DNA of 64,000 nucleotides from an uncultured Bacteroidia bacterium (GCA_902788095.1 CADAIT010000007.1:1-64000); one strand, 5' to 3'; positions 15,318-25,062 are shown, numbered from the stretch's first letter. The notes: generated by a model from the letters alone, not told the origin. A program made the numbers and translations.

Positions 15318-17192
15318 ATGGAATTAAGGATATTACCGAAAAATATCGCAGACATGATTGCTGCGGGGGAAGTGGTCCAGCGACCGGCCTCCGTGGTGAA
15401 AGAACTCATGGAGAATGCGGTGGATGCCGGCGCAACGGACATCAAGGTCATCATTGCCGATGCCGGCCGCACGCTCATCCAGGTGATAGACAACGGTTGC
15501 GGCATGACCCCGGACGACGCCGTCCTGTGCTTCGAACGGCACGCGACCAGCAAACTCTCATCGGCCGCAGACCTGCACCATATCCTTACCTTCGGCTTCC
15601 GCGGAGAAGCGCTTTCCTCCATCGCCGCCGTGGCGGAAGTGACCCTGCGCACCCGTATCGGCAGTGAAGATGCCGGCGTAGAGGTGCTCATGGCCGGTTC
15701 CGAGAACAAAGGCACCCGCGAAGTGAGCTGCCCCGTGGGCACCAACATCGCCGTGCGGAACCTGTTTTACAACATCCCGGCGCGGCGCAAATTCCTCAAA
15801 AGCGACAACGTGGAACTCCGGCACATCGTGGAAGAGTTCCAGCGCGTGGCACTTACCCGGCCGGACATCGCCTTCTCCCTCACCCACAACGGGCGCGACA
15901 TCCATGTGGTGAAGGCGGCCAAAAGCTTCAAGTTCCGCATCCAGGACCTGCTGGGGACGGGGCTCATCGGCGAGCTCATGGACATTGAGGCCGATACTTC
16001 CATCGCCTCCCTCCGGGGGTATGTGGGCAAGCCGGAAAGCGCCCGGAAGACGCCGGGAAACCAGTTTTTCTTTGTAAACGGGCGTTATTTCCGCAGCCCG
16101 TACCTGCACAAGGCCGTCATGAAGGCCTACGAAAACCTGATTTCGGAAGGCAGCACGCCGTCCTACTTCATTTACCTGGAAGTGGACCCGGGCATGGTGG
16201 ATGTGAATATCCATCCCACCAAGGCGGAAATCAAGTTCGAGGAAGACCAGCTGCTGTTCCAGACGGTATTCGCCGCCGTGAAAGAAGCCATGGGCCGCGC
16301 CAGCGTGGCGGGGTCCATCGAATTCGACAACCCGGAGGCGCGGGACATTCCCGTAATGGGAACGCAGTTCCGGGAATACAGGCCTTCCAGCACGCCCAGC
16401 GTGGGGGTGGATTGGAATTACAACCCGTTTGAGCAGGAGGGAGATTCTTCGCTGTCGCTCAGAATGACAGGGAGCGCCGGCATGGCAGAGGGTGCCGATA
16501 TGGCAGAGGGTGCCGATATGGCCGGGGGTGCCGATATGGCCGGGGAAAGCAGAATGGCTGAAGGGACCCGGCGCTACACGGACCCGAACCCGAACTACGG
16601 GGCGCTGTTCGAGGACCGGACCCTGCCCACGGCGCAAGTACTCATCGTGCAGGGCCGATTCATCCTTTCCCAGAGCGCCAGCGGCATCATGGCGGTACAC
16701 ATCCGCCGGGCGCGTGAACGCCTGCTCACGGACCGCTTCCTGAAAGCCCTCCGCGAAGGCAGCCACGTGACACAAACCGCCCTTTTCCCCGTGCAGGTCA
16801 ATGTGGGCGTGGAAGGTCGTCTCACCCTGGACGAGCACGCGGACACGCTCCGCCGCCTGGGCTTCGACATTACGCCTTTCGGCACGGACACCGTCGTGGT
16901 AAACGGCGTTCCGGAGGGGTACAGCGCAGATTCAACCACCGTGGAAACCCTGGTGCAGGACATCCTGCTCATCCTTTCGGACGACGCCCAAGCCCTGTCG
17001 GAAGTGATGGAACAGTCTCTGGCTCAGAAGTTTGCCGTCCTGGGCGCTTCCGGGAACCGGCGCCTGAGCTCCCCGCTGGAGGCCCAGCGCCTGCTGGACG
17101 CCCTCATGCAAAGTGAAAACCCTGAATTTACCGCCTCCGGACGGCGTATCATCGCCATCGTCCCGGCGGACGAACTCGAAAAACGATTCTAA
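15318..17192 (+). CDS. mutL: DNA mismatch repair protein MutL
   Basis: A 624-residue MutL. The N-terminal GHKL ATPase has its motifs in ENAVDAGA, DNGCGM and FGFRGEAL, and is followed by the transducer domain (NVNIHPTKAEIKFE). The C-terminal dimerisation domain begins near residue 440. The endonuclease motif DQHA-x2-E-x4-E is not present; the equivalent stretch reads MAVHIRRARERLLTDRF. The linker at about residues 375-417 contains a translated REP-like sequence and a tandem hexapeptide (MAEGAD) repeat, covered separately. The gene starts a mutL-rhomboid-endonuclease operon known from other Bacteroidota. Confidence 0.97.
   Translation: MELRILPKNIADMIAAGEVVQRPASVVKELMENAVDAGATDIKVIIADAGRTLIQVIDNGCGMTPDDAVLCFERHATSKLSSAADLHHILTFGFRGEALSSIAAVAEVTLRTRIGSEDAGVEVLMAGSENKGTREVSCPVGTNIAVRNLFYNIPARRKFLKSDNVELRHIVEEFQRVALTRPDIAFSLTHNGRDIHVVKAAKSFKFRIQDLLGTGLIGELMDIEADTSIASLRGYVGKPESARKTPGNQFFFVNGRYFRSPYLHKAVMKAYENLISEGSTPSYFIYLEVDPGMVDVNIHPTKAEIKFEEDQLLFQTVFAAVKEAMGRASVAGSIEFDNPEARDIPVMGTQFREYRPSSTPSVGVDWNYNPFEQEGDSSLSLRMTGSAGMAEGADMAEGADMAGGADMAGESRMAEGTRRYTDPNPNYGALFEDRTLPTAQVLIVQGRFILSQSASGIMAVHIRRARERLLTDRFLKALREGSHVTQTALFPVQVNVGVEGRLTLDEHADTLRRLGFDITPFGTDTVVVNGVPEGYSADSTTVETLVQDILLILSDDAQALSEVMEQSLAQKFAVLGASGNRRLSSPLEAQRLLDALMQSENPEFTASGRRIIAIVPADELEKRF
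16443..16568 (+). repeat. REP-like sequence and 18-bp tandem repeat inside mutL
   Basis: Bases 16443-16469 match the dispersed REP-like family (GATTCTTCGCTGTCGCTCAG then AATGACA). They are followed at 16482, 16500, 16518 and 16536 by 18-bp units beginning ATGGC, the first two identical, encoding MAEGAD, MAEGAD, MAGGAD and MAGESR. The reading frame is kept throughout, and the insert falls in the flexible linker of MutL. Confidence 0.85.
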
Positions 17193-17846
17193 ATGGCCAA
17201 CCCGCTTGAAAATATTCCGGTTGTAACCCGCAACCTGCTGTATGTGAACGTAATCATGTTCATCGCCACCCTTATCAATCCGGCGTTCATGAAGGATACC
17301 TTTGCCATGGCCTATCCGCTGAGCACCGAGTTCCGCTGGTGGCAGCCCGTCACGCACATGTTCATGCACGACGGCTTCATGCACATCTTCTTCAACATGT
17401 ACTCGCTGGTGATGTTCGGCATGGTGGTGGAACGCGTGCTGGGCACCAAAAAGTTCATCTGGTTCTATCTCATCACCGGTTTCGGCGCCGTGCTCCTGCA
17501 TACGGGCGTAGAGTTCCTGGAGGTGCAGCAGTTGCTCGCCAAGTACCCGGGGGTATCGGCCCAAAGCATTTACAACAGCATTCCGGGCGTGCTGGGCGCT
17601 TCCGGCGCCGTATATGGCGTGCTGGTGGCGTTTGCCATGCTGTATCCGGAGGCCCGCCTCACGCTCATTTTCCCGCCTATTACGCTGGACGCCAAATGGT
17701 GGGTGATTATCTTTATCGGCATCGAACTCGTCACCGGCATTACCGGAACGCAGATGGGCGTGGCGCATTTTGCCCACCTGGGCGGCGCGCTCTTCGGCTG
17801 GCTGCTCATCCGCTACTGGCGCAAAAGCGGCAAACTGTACCGATAA
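17193..17846 (+). CDS. Rhomboid family intramembrane serine protease
   Basis: A 217-residue six-helix membrane protein. The catalytic Ser lies in the GxSG motif of LGASGAVYGVL, the catalytic His in VAHFAHLGGALFGW, and HMFMHDGFMHIFFNMYSL forms the loop-2/helix-2 His-Asn region typical of rhomboids. Rhomboids cleave transmembrane substrates within the membrane; the substrate here is unknown. The gene begins at the base after the mutL stop codon and is followed directly by the next gene, so the three are almost certainly cotranscribed. Confidence 0.93.
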   Translation: MANPLENIPVVTRNLLYVNVIMFIATLINPAFMKDTFAMAYPLSTEFRWWQPVTHMFMHDGFMHIFFNMYSLVMFGMVVERVLGTKKFIWFYLITGFGAVLLHTGVEFLEVQQLLAKYPGVSAQSIYNSIPGVLGASGAVYGVLVAFAMLYPEARLTLIFPPITLDAKWWVIIFIGIELVTGITGTQMGVAHFAHLGGALFGWLLIRYWRKSGKLYR

Positions 17847-18908
17847 ATGGCTAAATCGGAGAAAAAGAAACGGCATTGGCTGTCGCACCTGTCGTTCGGC
17901 ACGATTTCCCTGGCGCTGAGCGTCCTGCTGGTGCTGGCATACCTGTCCGTGGTGGTGGACCCGGCCAAGGCGTGGTTCTTTACGCTCTTCGGCCTGCTCT
18001 ACCCCGTGGTGCTGCCGATTACGGTGCTCCTGTTCGTGTGGTCGCTGTTCCGGCGCTCCCACATGCGCCTGCCGCTCCTCATCGTGCTGCTGCCGTCGCT
18101 CTTTTTCTTTGGCCGATACGTCCAGCTCCGCCGCTCCGTACCTGCGGAAGAAGGCCCCTTGAAGGTGATATCCTACAACGTGGGGCTGTTCGCACACGGT
18201 CCGGAAGGGGCCGACAGGCTGGTGATGGCGGATTCCGTGAGCCGCTGGCTGCTTTCCCAGGACGCGGACCTCATCTGCCTGCAGGAGTTCTTCCTGCCCA
18301 AGGACGTGTCCATGGACGCTTGGATAAAGCGCCACTTCCCTGGCTATAAAGCTGAATACTATGTGTTTACCGGCACCCGTGGGTCTTTTGGCAACCTTAC
18401 GCTGTCCAGACGGCCCGTGGCGGACAAGGGCAAAATCAACTTTGAACGGTCCACCAACCTGGCCTTGTGGACAGATATAAGGCTGGACAGCACCACCGTG
18501 CGCCTATATAACTGTCACTTTGAGAGTTACAACATTTCCCTGTCCAATCTGGTGAAGAAGGACGGCGCCATGGAAGAGACGGAACGGAAGATGCGGCGCT
18601 CCATCACCGAACGCCCCAAACAGGTGGCCGAAGTGCTGCGCGGCGTGGACAAGGCCCCGGTGCAGTCGATGGTGCTGGGAGACTTCAACGACAACCCCCT
18701 GTCGTACACGTACATGCGGCTGCTGCGGGGCCGGCGCGACAGTTTTGTGAAAGCCGGCAAGGGCTTCGGCGCCACCTACCGCACCCTCTGGCCGCTCCTG
18801 AGAATCGACTATATCCTGTATCCGCCCGGCCTGCAGGCCATTACCTACGAAGTGCCCCACGTGGACTACTCGGACCATTACCCCGTCATTGCCACCTACG
18901 GCCATTGA
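17847..18908 (+). CDS. Membrane-anchored endonuclease/exonuclease/phosphatase family protein
   Basis: A 353-residue protein with three N-terminal transmembrane helices (residues 18-95) and a C-terminal EEP-fold domain. Catalytic-type motifs are KVISYNVGLF, DLICLQEF, LGDFNDNP and YSDHYPVIA, which together supply the Asn, Glu, Asp-x-Asn and Asp-His of the family. The substrate may be a nucleic acid, phospholipid or phosphoester; the family does not settle this. It follows the rhomboid gene with no gap. Confidence 0.88.
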   Translation: MAKSEKKKRHWLSHLSFGTISLALSVLLVLAYLSVVVDPAKAWFFTLFGLLYPVVLPITVLLFVWSLFRRSHMRLPLLIVLLPSLFFFGRYVQLRRSVPAEEGPLKVISYNVGLFAHGPEGADRLVMADSVSRWLLSQDADLICLQEFFLPKDVSMDAWIKRHFPGYKAEYYVFTGTRGSFGNLTLSRRPVADKGKINFERSTNLALWTDIRLDSTTVRLYNCHFESYNISLSNLVKKDGAMEETERKMRRSITERPKQVAEVLRGVDKAPVQSMVLGDFNDNPLSYTYMRLLRGRRDSFVKAGKGFGATYRTLWPLLRIDYILYPPGLQAITYEVPHVDYSDHYPVIATYGH

Positions 18909-18927
18909 GGTGATGGCGGGGAGGCAG

Positions 18928-18957
18928 GAAATTCCCCGGCTGCGCCCGGAATGACAG
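18928..18957 (+). repeat. Divergent REP-like sequence
   Basis: GGAAATTCCCCGGCTGCGCC followed by CGGAATGACA resembles the dispersed GATTC...CGGAATGACA family, with changed inner bases. Confidence 0.5.
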
Positions 18958-19008
18958 GGAGATGCCCTGTCTGGGCCGCGCATAATGGGAGGACCGTGCG
19001 CTACAGAA

Positions 19009-19112
19009 GGAGCATAGGAGGAAGCACAGAAAACCAGCCTTTTGTGCGGGAGGGTATGCTGGAGCATGAAAGAACGCACAAAAAGGCCGATTTTCGTGCG
19101 CCAGGGTGTGCT
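19009..19112. repeat. Two tandem 52-bp palindromic units
   Basis: The units 19009-19060 and 19061-19112 both begin GGAGCAT, both end GGGTrTGCT, and each contains GCACA...TGTGCG or CGTGCG arms around an A-rich/T-rich centre. Each unit can fold on itself. They resemble the 51-bp arrays at 36.5 and 42.5 kb in size and build, but not in sequence. Confidence 0.75.
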
Positions 19113-19140
19113 TAGGAATATTTTTTAAATCCCCGATTTT

Positions 19141-19171
19141 TTGCAAAGTTGGCGAACTTGCGTTAACTTTG
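19141..19171 (+). promoter_or_regulatory. Promoter of the tsaC/sua5 gene
   Basis: TTG at 19141-19143 and TAACTTTG at 19164-19171 are 20 bases apart. The -7 box ends 8 bases before the ATG at 19180. Confidence 0.7.
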
Positions 19172-19179
19172 CGGACGTT

Positions 19180-19827
19180 ATGAAACCGGAAGAAATACTC
19201 GCTGAAGCCTTGCGCGTGGTGCGCGAAGGCGGCACCATACTTTACCCCACCGACACGGTGTGGGGGCTGGGCTGCGACGCCACCAATGCAGCTGCCGTAG
19301 CCCGCATTTTCGAGATTAAGCAGCGGGCCGATTCCAAGTCGCTGGTGCTGTTGGCATCGGACCTGGACATGGTGGCGCGTTTCGTGAAGGAGATTCCGTC
19401 CATCGCCATCGACCTGGTGGAGGTGAACGACGCGCCCATGACCATCATTTATCCCGGCGCCATTTGCTCGGAGACCGGCGACAAATGGCATCTGGCGGCC
19501 TCCTGCGTGGCGGCCGACGGGACCGTAGGCATCCGCATTCCGCTCAATTCGGCGAGCCCGGAAACAGGCGCGTCAAAATCGGCAGGGCCCGGACACCCCA
19601 CCCTCTGGTGCAAACAACTGGTTTTCAAGCTGGGACGCCCCCTTGTTTCGACATCGGCCAACATATCCGGCGAACCGACGCCTAAGCGCTTTTCCGACAT
19701 TCCGCAGGAAATCAAGGACGCCGTGGATTTCGTGGTGCCGCCGTCCGTGGATACGGCTTCCACCGGCCGCGCCTCGCAGATTCTCAAGCTGGGCCTGAGC
19801 GGGGAGGTTGAGATTATCCGGAAGTAA
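19180..19827 (+). CDS. L-threonylcarbamoyladenylate synthase (TsaC/YrdC/Sua5)
   Basis: A 215-residue YrdC-domain protein. It makes threonylcarbamoyl-AMP from threonine, bicarbonate and ATP for the t6A37 modification of tRNA. Motifs: LYPTDTVWGLGCDA (substrate pocket), KQRADSKSLVLLA, and LVSTSANISGEP near the end. It is the short form without the Sua5 C-terminal domain. The ATG at 19180 fits both the family start and the promoter. It is followed after 3 bases by rsmE, so the two RNA-modification genes are probably cotranscribed. Confidence 0.95.
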   Translation: MKPEEILAEALRVVREGGTILYPTDTVWGLGCDATNAAAVARIFEIKQRADSKSLVLLASDLDMVARFVKEIPSIAIDLVEVNDAPMTIIYPGAICSETGDKWHLAASCVAADGTVGIRIPLNSASPETGASKSAGPGHPTLWCKQLVFKLGRPLVSTSANISGEPTPKRFSDIPQEIKDAVDFVVPPSVDTASTGRASQILKLGLSGEVEIIRK

Positions 19828-19830
19828 CCC

Positions 19831-20643
19831 ATGGAACTGTTCTATGCATACGAGGTGAGCGGCGGCATGTGCCTGCTGGACGCAGAGGAGAGCGGGCACT
19901 GCGTGCGCGTGCTGCGACATCGGGCCGGAGACGAGATTGACGTGATTGACGGGCTGGGGACGCTGTATCACTGCACGCTGCTGGACGATTCTCCCAAAGG
20001 GGCGCGGGCACAGGTGCTTTCCACGGTTCCGGAGTTTGGCGCGCATCCGTACCACCTTACGCTGGGCTGCTGCCCCACCAAGAACAACGACCGTTTCGAG
20101 TGGTTCGTGGAGAAGGCCACGGAGCTGGGGGTGGACAATATCGTTCCCCTGATTGGCGAGCGCTCGGAGCGGCGCGTGTACAAGACGGAGCGTTCCCGGC
20201 GTATCGCCCTGTCGGCCGCCAAGCAATCGCTCAAGGCACGGATTCCCGTCGTGTGGGAGCCGATGAGTGTCAGATCCTTCGTCGCCAACGCTCCTCAGGA
20301 TGACAAGGGACGATGCCATCCGGCGGCTGCTTGCCAATCGGGGGACACTTGTCAATCTGAGACCATTTGTCATTCTGAGCGAAGCGATGAATCGCTGCGC
20401 CTCATCGCCTACTGCTTCGAGGACGATTCCGCCCCGCGCATCAGTATCCGGGAAGCCCTGGCGGGGTTTAAGGGCGATTCCGTGACCATTCTTATCGGCC
20501 CGGAAGGGGATTTTTCTCCGGAGGAGGCGCAGCTGGCCTTGTCGCAGGGCTACATTCCCGTGCACCTGGGAGCCTCCCGTCTCCGCACCGAAACCGCGGC
20601 TGTCACCGCCGTCGCCGCCGTTTACTTCCGCTACCTGAAGTAG
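19831..20643 (+). CDS. rsmE: 16S rRNA (uracil-1498-N3)-methyltransferase RsmE, with translated REP insert
   Basis: A 270-residue SPOUT methyltransferase that methylates U1498 of 16S rRNA. An N-terminal PUA-like domain (ESGHCVRVLRHRAGDEIDVI) is followed by the SPOUT domain (CCPTKNNDRFEWFVEKATEL, LIGPEGDFSPEEAQLA, ASRLRTETAAVTAV). About 35-40 residues between VWEPM and LIAYCFE (about 148-190) are not family sequence: they are the translation of two inverted REP-like sequences, including CHSERSDESL. The frame remains open and all core motifs are present, so the enzyme may still work. Confidence 0.95.
   Translation: MELFYAYEVSGGMCLLDAEESGHCVRVLRHRAGDEIDVIDGLGTLYHCTLLDDSPKGARAQVLSTVPEFGAHPYHLTLGCCPTKNNDRFEWFVEKATELGVDNIVPLIGERSERRVYKTERSRRIALSAAKQSLKARIPVVWEPMSVRSFVANAPQDDKGRCHPAAACQSGDTCQSETICHSERSDESLRLIAYCFEDDSAPRISIREALAGFKGDSVTILIGPEGDFSPEEAQLALSQGYIPVHLGASRLRTETAAVTAVAAVYFRYLK
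20273..20393. repeat. Inverted pair of REP-like sequences inside rsmE
   Basis: A first copy (GATCCTTCGTCGCC... CAGGATGACA, 20273-20305) and a second in opposite orientation (TGTCATTCTGAGCGAAGCGA then TGAATC, 20368-20393) enclose about 62 bases. The pair resembles the inverted REP doublet at 26497-26552, but lies within a coding sequence. Confidence 0.85.
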
Positions 20644-20704
20644 CCTGTCGTCCCCAATGTGGTGTGACACCTAATCGTCACATTTTCAATCACTTTCTAT
20701 ACAA

Positions 20705-20893
20705 TCCTCGTTCGATTTTTGAACGAGGAATATGCAGCATCTCGCTCATTGTCAAGCACTTAGCTGTCACTAAGAACTGGCACCCTGTGATCGATAACCA
20801 CCTGACACTCAACACTTTGCTGACATTCCTCGTCGCAAAAAGTGACGAGGATTATGCAGCATCTCGCTCATTATCAGTCGCTTAGCTGTCACA
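20705..20893. repeat. Two copies of a hairpin-plus-tail element, 122-bp period
   Basis: Hairpin one is TCCTCGTTC/GAACGAGGA (20705-20729) and hairpin two is TCCTCGTC/GACGAGGA (20827-20851). Each is followed by TATGCAGCATCTCGCTCATT at 20731 and 20853 and by a further shared tail ending CTTAGCTGTCAC. A third, more diverged hairpin of the same shape is at 23834-23862. Confidence 0.8.
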
Positions 20894-20921
20894 GGAAAAG
20901 GGAAGGATTCTGGCAGATGCT

Positions 20922-20929
20922 TATCTTTG
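20922..20929 (+). promoter_or_regulatory. -7 promoter box of comF (TATCTTTG), leaderless spacing
   Basis: TATCTTTG ends only 4 bases before the ATG at 20934. Confidence 0.6.
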
Positions 20930-20933
20930 CACC

Positions 20934-21647
20934 ATGATACGGGAAATGATGGATCTGGTGATGCCGCGGGAATGTCTGGTATGCGGGCGGCAGTTGGGGG
21001 TGCAGGAGCAGCACCTGTGTATTTGGTGTGCGGCGGATCTGCCGGAAACGCACAACTGGGAGCGGCCGCATAATCCCATGGCAGACCAGTTCAATGCCCT
21101 GCTGGAACGCGGGCGGCAAGAAGGTGAGCCCATGCAATATGCCTTTGCGGCCGCCCTGCTGTTCTATCACCATGAGAATCCGTACAAGCACATCCCCCGG
21201 GCGCTCAAGTACGGGGGCAACATTTCAGCGGGCCGGTTTTTCGCGGCCCGGCTGGGAAGCCAGATGGCCCGGCAGGCACATTTTGCCGATATTGACACGG
21301 TTCTTCCCGTCCCGCTTCACTGGTGGCGGCAATGGCGCCGCGGCTACAACCAGGCGGAGGTGATTGCCGCCCGGCTGGCCGATGCCTTGCATGCGACGCT
21401 CCGGACCGGAGAACTGGTCCGTATCCGCCGCACCCGCAGCCAAACCTCGCTGGATGCAGAAGCACGCGAGAAGAACGTGCAAGGCGTCTTCACCCTTCGG
21501 CACGCCTTTCCGGCCCGACATATACTCCTGGTGGACGACACTTTCACCACCGGCGCCACCCTGGCTGCCTGCTACAACGCTGTACGGAGCGCCCTCGGGC
21601 CCTCCGTACGAATATCCATTGCTACATTGGCAGTAGTTCAAGCCTGA
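20934..21647 (+). CDS. ComF family phosphoribosyltransferase-like protein
   Basis: A 237-residue ComF-like protein. An N-terminal double-CxxC zinc finger (ECLVCGRQL, LCIWCAADL) is followed by a phosphoribosyltransferase fold with the PRPP-binding loop HILLVDDTFTTGATL near the C-terminus. ComF proteins are linked to DNA uptake and to fork restart in competent bacteria; the role in Bacteroidota is not established. The gene stands alone and is convergent with the metal ATPase gene. Confidence 0.9.
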   Translation: MIREMMDLVMPRECLVCGRQLGVQEQHLCIWCAADLPETHNWERPHNPMADQFNALLERGRQEGEPMQYAFAAALLFYHHENPYKHIPRALKYGGNISAGRFFAARLGSQMARQAHFADIDTVLPVPLHWWRQWRRGYNQAEVIAARLADALHATLRTGELVRIRRTRSQTSLDAEAREKNVQGVFTLRHAFPARHILLVDDTFTTGATLAACYNAVRSALGPSVRISIATLAVVQA

Positions 21648-21668
21648 TGGGGAACGAGGAGCGTCCCG

Positions 21669-23717
<2,049 letters not shown>

Positions 23718-23833
23718 AGTCTACAACTTTTGTTACTGCAAAGGTACACACCCCCTGCTGCAACCTGGTTGCAAACAGAATTTTAGCCCATCACGCTGGT
23801 CGCCAAGTGTCTGATTCTCAACATAATACCTAT

Positions 23834-23862
23834 AATCCTCGGCGCTTTTTGAGCCGAGGATT
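23834..23862. repeat. Hairpin related to the 20.7-20.9 kb elements
   Basis: AATCCTCGGC and GCCGAGGATT form a perfect 10-bp stem with a 9-base T-rich loop. As before the 20827 hairpin, a TCAACA motif lies a short distance upstream (about 23816). Confidence 0.55.
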
Positions 23863-23913
23863 TTCCATAAACATCTGATAGTCAGCAGATTGCCGACCAA
23901 TGCGCTTGTTCTA

Positions 23914-24003
23914 CAAAACGGCGCCGAGGGTCCAGTAGGTGGACCTTCGACAACAGAATGAACCCCAAAACGGCGCCGAGGGTCCAGTAGGTGGACCTTC
24001 GAA
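23914..24003 (+). repeat. 52-bp direct repeat, two copies
   Basis: CAAAACGGCGCCGAGGGTCC followed by AGTAGGTGGACCTTCGA occurs at 23914 and again at 23966. Each copy contains the hairpin GGTCC-AGTAGGT-GGACC. The 52-base period matches the units at 19009-19112. Confidence 0.85.
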
Positions 24004-24118
24004 GGCAAGGGAACTGCCACGGGCACGAAAACGGGCGAAAACGTAGCATTGGCGGGCCAGAAGGTCCGCCAGTGGCGCAGTTAGGAGCCAAAACGTGGCA
24101 GCTGCGGGACCTCCCGGG

Positions 24119-24177
24119 CATTAAAGCACACCGCGATGCCACAGAGGCCACTCTGGAGGGGGAGGGTGTGCTTTAAT
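24119..24177. repeat. Inverted repeat ending in GGTGTGCTTTAATG
   Basis: CATTAAAGCACACC near 24119 and GGTGTGCTTTAATG near 24164 are exact reverse complements over 14 bases, enclosing about 32 bases. The arm core AGCACACC recalls the outer ends of the palindromic units at 19009-19112. Confidence 0.7.
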
Positions 24178-24268
24178 GGGGTCATGACTGTCAAAGGTTG
24201 GATTTTGTGGTGCCAAGTCCGCAGGGCCCCCCAAGGAACAAGCCCGCAGGGAGCCCTGAAGCAACAGC

Positions 24269-25015
24269 CTAACAGTACATGCCGCCGTTCACGGCGATGA
24301 CCTGGCCGCTGACGTAAGAGGAGAGGTCGGAACCCAGGAAAAGGGCCACGGAGGCCACTTCCTCCACGCTTGCGCCGCGCCTGAGCGGAATCAGCTTGAC
24401 AAACTCGTCCTTGACGGCCTGCGGCAATACCTCGGTCATTTCCGTGAGGACATACCCCGGAGCGATGGCATTGGCCCGAATGCCGCGCGGTCCCATCTCC
24501 TTGGCCACGGACTTGGCCATGGCAATCAGTCCCGCCTTGGAAGCGGCGTAGTTCACCTGACCGGGGTTCCCGGTTTGCCCGGCGATGGAGGCCATGTTGA
24601 TAATACTCCCGCTCTTCTGGCGCGCCATCACAGGCACGACGGCGTGCAGGAAATTGAACGCACTCTTCATGTTCACGGCAATCACCGTATCCCACTGCGC
24701 CTCGCTCATGCGCATCACCAGGCCGTCCCTGGTAATGCCGGCGTTATTGACAAGAATGTCGATACGGCCGAAATCCGCCGTCACCTGCGCCACCACCTCC
24801 TGCGCGGCGTCGAAATCGGCCGCATCGGAAGCATAACCCTTCACTTTTGTGCCGAAAGCCTCCAACTCCGCAATCGTTTGCAGGGCGACATCGTTGATTT
24901 CCAAGTCCGTAAAAGCGATGCACGCTCCCTCGGAAGCATATTTTAAGGCGATGGCCTTGCCGATGCCCCTCGCCGCGCCCGTAATGAGGGCCACTTTACC
25001 GGTTAACAGTCCCAT
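24269..25015 (-). CDS. fabG: 3-oxoacyl-[ACP] reductase FabG
   Basis: A 248-residue short-chain dehydrogenase of full family length. It reduces 3-oxoacyl-ACP with NADPH in fatty acid elongation. The cofactor loop is TGAARGIGKAIA, the NNAG motif is at about residues 90-93, and the catalytic set is Asn115, Ser143, Tyr156 and Lys160 (NYAASK). It ends in VIAVNGGMYC, as FabG proteins do. Other SDR functions are possible, since no other fab gene is adjacent. A REP-like sequence lies immediately upstream at 25036-25061. Confidence 0.88.
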   Translation of the reverse strand: MGLLTGKVALITGAARGIGKAIALKYASEGACIAFTDLEINDVALQTIAELEAFGTKVKGYASDAADFDAAQEVVAQVTADFGRIDILVNNAGITRDGLVMRMSEAQWDTVIAVNMKSAFNFLHAVVPVMARQKSGSIINMASIAGQTGNPGQVNYAASKAGLIAMAKSVAKEMGPRGIRANAIAPGYVLTEMTEVLPQAVKDEFVKLIPLRRGASVEEVASVALFLGSDLSSYVSGQVIAVNGGMYC

Positions 25016-25035
25016 ATTATTGCGTTGTTGTTCAG

Positions 25036-25061
25036 ATTCTTCGCTTCACTCAGAATGACAG
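25036..25061 (+). repeat. Dispersed REP-like sequence
   Basis: GATTCTTCGCTTCACTCAGA then ATGACA lies in the 47-base gap between nhaA and fabG, on the same template as the other family members. Confidence 0.75.
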
Positions 25062-25062
25062 G

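Larger units (their letters stand above)
18909..19179. other. Intergenic region with REP-like and palindromic repeats
   Basis: This 271-base gap holds a divergent REP-like sequence at 18928-18957, two tandem 52-bp palindromic units at 19009-19112 and the promoter of the next gene. Confidence 0.7.
20644..20933. other. Intergenic region with duplicated hairpin elements
   Basis: This 290-base gap contains two related elements with a period of 122 bases, described separately, plus the comF -7 box. No gene is visible. Confidence 0.6.
23718..24268. other. 551-base intergenic region full of hairpins and repeats
   Basis: It contains a 10-bp hairpin at 23834-23862, a 52-bp direct repeat at 23914-24003, a hairpin around 24050-24070 (GGCGG...CCGCC) and a 14-bp inverted repeat at 24119-24177. 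No gene is evident. Confidence 0.65.

Noticed and set aside
16932-18335. A 467-codon open frame on the minus strand, with smaller minus-strand frames across mutL and radA
   Set aside because: The plus strand carries mutL, rhomboid and EEP genes with full motifs; the minus-strand products are His/Gln/Arg-rich shadows.
18928-18957. Rho-independent terminator after the EEP gene
   Set aside because: There is no stable stem followed by a T run; it matches the dispersed REP-like family instead.
23834-23862. Terminator of the comF or zinc ATPase gene
   Set aside because: It lies upstream of the leftward ATPase gene and more than 2 kb after comF. Its similarity to the hairpins at 20705 and 20827 points to a repeat.
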